Assembly (NCBI GenBank): GCA_024275415.1
Contig: JAJRZD010000024.1
Coordinates: forward strand, 32,427-96,426
Reading direction: 5' to 3'
DNA: 64,000 nt
Source: an archaeon
Lineage (GTDB): Archaea; Asgardarchaeota; Thorarchaeia; Thorarchaeales; Thorarchaeaceae
Every line of letters begins with the position of its first letter. The stretch's first letter is position 1. The position numbers were made by a program, and so were the translations under genes. Of the stretch, positions 62,047-64,000 are shown in pieces. Below the pieces are notes generated by a model. The model did no database searches and was not told where the DNA came from. It saw only the letters and a program-made list of their open reading frames with translations.

Positions 62047-62748
62047 TCATCTGTGTTTCTTTCGCCAGAGTAAGCCAGCTAGAACCATTATTATAATAGA
62101 AGAGGATAGTCCGATTATTACCAGTCCGGTATAGTTAATACATGTCTGGCAAGGAATATCCTCGAATTGGAAATCTTGGAGGACTCCATTGGTATCAATG
62201 AGAAGAGTCCATCTTTCTGACTCTCCAACAAGGTAGAACCTGAAGAGCCATGCGGCTTTCGAATCCAAGCCATGGTTAGTCCCTGGTACGATGACTATCT
62301 CTTCACTAAGTCCCCAATAATGACCGTCATTGGCAAAGAAGTCAGTTGCAGTCTGCACAGCCCGAGAGTAATTCTGCGTGAAGGATGGGCTTAGCGGTTT
62401 GATCCACTCAAGTTCATGTGTTGCATCATCCAACGCGACGATTGTCTGAAAAAAGCCAGATTCATTGATTCGTACTATCGCATAGGTAGACAATGAGGTG
62501 TTCTGCTCCAGCGATTCGTCAAAGTCCCCTAACTCCTCCCAGAACATCGAGTCATTGTCTTGAATAAGCTGTTGGAGTGCAGGCTCTACCCTGAATGCGT
62601 CAATGCTATTACTCAGTGCTGCCATGTCCTCAGGAGCAAGTTGAAGCTCTCTGAACCCTACCGTAATGACACGATAGTCCTGTGCATGAATGGGTGATAT
62701 CAGCATGCCAATGACAATCACACTGAATACGATTGTGAAAAGTCTCAT
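62047..62748 (-). CDS. Secreted protein with C-terminal membrane anchor, unknown function
   Basis: The first 22 residues are a signal peptide ending at a likely Ala-Gln cleavage site (IHAQD). The middle is a polar domain with some Asn-x-Ser/Thr sites; it contains a CQTC pair before a C-terminal membrane helix (about 205-226) and a basic Arg/Lys tail, so it stays attached with its body outside. No family was recognised. It converges on NikR. Confidence 0.6.
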   Translation of the reverse strand: MRLFTIVFSVIVIGMLISPIHAQDYRVITVGFRELQLAPEDMAALSNSIDAFRVEPALQQLIQDNDSMFWEELGDFDESLEQNTSLSTYAIVRINESGFFQTIVALDDATHELEWIKPLSPSFTQNYSRAVQTATDFFANDGHYWGLSEEIVIVPGTNHGLDSKAAWLFRFYLVGESERWTLLIDTNGVLQDFQFEDIPCQTCINYTGLVIIGLSSSIIIMVLAGLLWRKKHR

Positions 62749-62823
62749 CCATCTTCAATGTCCTGTTACAGCACACGGATAAAACAATAACGCATTAGTC
62801 CATCGCAAATCAGTGGGAGGGAT

Positions 62824-63930
62824 TTATCCAACATGATTCCCCTTAATGAAACTCTCCTCAGTTATCCATTTCTTTGATTCCTCATTGAACGCCTCAGGCC
62901 AAAGTATGTAGACCTCGGTCTGGGTATAATCCACATTTGACATTCTGAGGGAATGCACATTAGGGTGTAGAAAATGCACAAGCTCTGACAGATGACTGGA
63001 TGGCATTCGAAGATACCAGAAGAAGAAATCATCGGAAATCTTCAAGGTGGATCTGAATGGTAAGGGATTAGTGGTGAGTCTATCTTTAAGATCTTGCGAG
63101 AATGCAGGACTGCATGATGCGGTTATGATGACATTGGTGTACAGGTCAAACGCAGCAATATCAACATAGACATGATACCGCGATATGAAATGGTCATTGA
63201 GCATCTTAAGCCTGCGTGAGAAATCTTGAGATGTGAAACTCACTCCTTGCTCCTTCAGTTCTGAGATCATTTCTTTCTGCTTTCTTCGGACTCCTCGTGG
63301 CAAGATACTCAAGATGTATACATCATCTCTTGACAAAAATCCGAGCTTTGAGTCAACCGTTGGGGATGGCCTTATGGAGGAGCTAGGGTTGATAGGTGAT
63401 TCAAGCCATTCTGACCAATCAAAGTTCCACGAAAGGAGGTCTATATCCCAATACTCCAATCGCGGTACCGTGAATATGCTTTCGACAGACATCGTTGAAA
63501 GGATTTGGAAATCCTGAAAGACCTCTTCGCATTTCAGTTCTTGAAAGTATTCTTCCAAAAGCGGTTCGGTTCTTTTGGGTACCCGAAACTGTGCGAATAC
63601 TTGGCTAAAACCACCATAGCACCGTGCACGATATTTTGTATAGGGATGGCTATCGCAGATTCTCTCAACTCGACAGAGAGAATCATAATCTGGCGTATCA
63701 AAGAAGACATCAACAGTTCTCATGTTGAGTGCATCTTCGTTGAAATCAGGGACTACTCTGAAGTATCTCTTATTCAGAGGGTTCTCGCCAGATAACCATT
63801 TCAAGTAGCTCGCGACAGTGGTTCGAGAGAGGTCTACTCTCTTCGCAAGAACATCAAGACGTGCCATCGGATCTTCTTGCAGGGCAATCAGTAGTTGAAG
63901 ATGTCTTGCTGTTAGTTGGTTCGTTCTCAA
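62824..63930 (-). CDS. Lrp/AsnC-like wHTH regulator, two-domain form
   Basis: The 368-residue protein starts with a winged helix (LIALQEDPMARLDVLAKRVDLSRTTVASYLKWLSG). A second region beginning near residue 205 (LSRDDVYILSILPRGVRRKQKEMISELKEQG) looks like another HTH. Between and after these are strand-rich ligand-binding segments. It starts at a TTG right after a stop codon, with GGTG a few bases upstream. Target genes are unknown. Confidence 0.7.
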   Translation of the reverse strand: MRTNQLTARHLQLLIALQEDPMARLDVLAKRVDLSRTTVASYLKWLSGENPLNKRYFRVVPDFNEDALNMRTVDVFFDTPDYDSLCRVERICDSHPYTKYRARCYGGFSQVFAQFRVPKRTEPLLEEYFQELKCEEVFQDFQILSTMSVESIFTVPRLEYWDIDLLSWNFDWSEWLESPINPSSSIRPSPTVDSKLGFLSRDDVYILSILPRGVRRKQKEMISELKEQGVSFTSQDFSRRLKMLNDHFISRYHVYVDIAAFDLYTNVIITASCSPAFSQDLKDRLTTNPLPFRSTLKISDDFFFWYLRMPSSHLSELVHFLHPNVHSLRMSNVDYTQTEVYILWPEAFNEESKKWITEESFIKGNHVG

Positions 63931-64000
63931 TCAACACCCTCGGTAGTTCTTTGGCATCTCTCCACATTGTGTCATTACCAGAAGCTCACCTTGATGGTCG

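Noticed and set aside
1..64000. CRISPR arrays or an origin of replication
   Set aside because: No regularly spaced repeats, Cas genes, Orc1/Cdc6 gene or origin-box clusters were seen.

Overview
This window comes from an archaeon, most probably an Asgard archaeon of Thorarchaeota/Lokiarchaeota type. The evidence is a mix of ordinary archaeal genes (class I lysyl-tRNA synthetase, NOB1, aIF5A, TrmY, CCA-adding enzyme, INO1, RtcB) with genes that in archaea point to Asgards: ribosomal proteins eS26 and eL13, three small GTPases (one with a longin-like N-terminus), roadblock-wHTH proteins paired with V4R/Bet3-like (TRAPP-type) proteins, and a TPR protein ending in a PCI-like winged helix. Genes are dense, often overlap by ATGA, and carry GGTGA/GGAGG ribosome sites and AT-rich TATA boxes. 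No CRISPR array or origin was seen.

Layout. 1-11.4 kb: a partial secreted protein, TPR and GTPase genes, selD (an in-frame UGA selenocysteine codon and a SECIS-like hairpin) divergent from rtcB, an EamA transporter, a deoxyribosyltransferase-like protein, an OB-fold ssDNA-binding protein, a longin-like GTPase, a wHTH protein and tmk. 11.5-14.6 kb: a degraded mobile region with a deleted IS transposase, duplicated IS end, a membrane-anchored protein and a frameshifted metalloprotease, bracketed by a 13-bp direct repeat. 15-30 kb: an XPF/ERCC4-type nuclease, INO1, an M42 peptidase, a Rab-like GTPase, an ABC transporter, a SNAP/PCI-like protein, a wHTH/ACT operon, MBL and Nudix proteins, cca, a histone-deacetylase-like protein and eS26-trmY-padR. 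29-42 kb: a degenerate PfkB protein next to a CDP-alcohol phosphatidyltransferase, lysS, an ABC exporter with a membrane-bound regulator, then two copies of a roadblock-wHTH + V4R module. 42-45 kb: eL13 and an AT-rich three-gene island with a HEPN-like protein. 45-64 kb: glnA, an aminotransferase, a PAC2 protein, an orphan 2-oxoacid oxidoreductase gamma subunit, redox enzymes, a large TPR protein, NOB1, NAD kinase, aIF5A, an Lrp regulator, tRNA-Leu(CAG) with a 28-nt insertion, and a NikR-linked nickel/cobalt ECF transporter.

The most striking feature is at stop codons. Besides the UGA in selD, four genes (rtcB, the longin-like GTPase, eL13 and a TPR protein) contain a single UAG or UAA beyond or before which family-like or compositionally continuous coding sequence carries on in the same frame. 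UAG and UAA also end normal genes here, including rtcB itself, so this is not a simple genome-wide reassignment. Readthrough, recent nonsense mutation and sequence error are the competing explanations.
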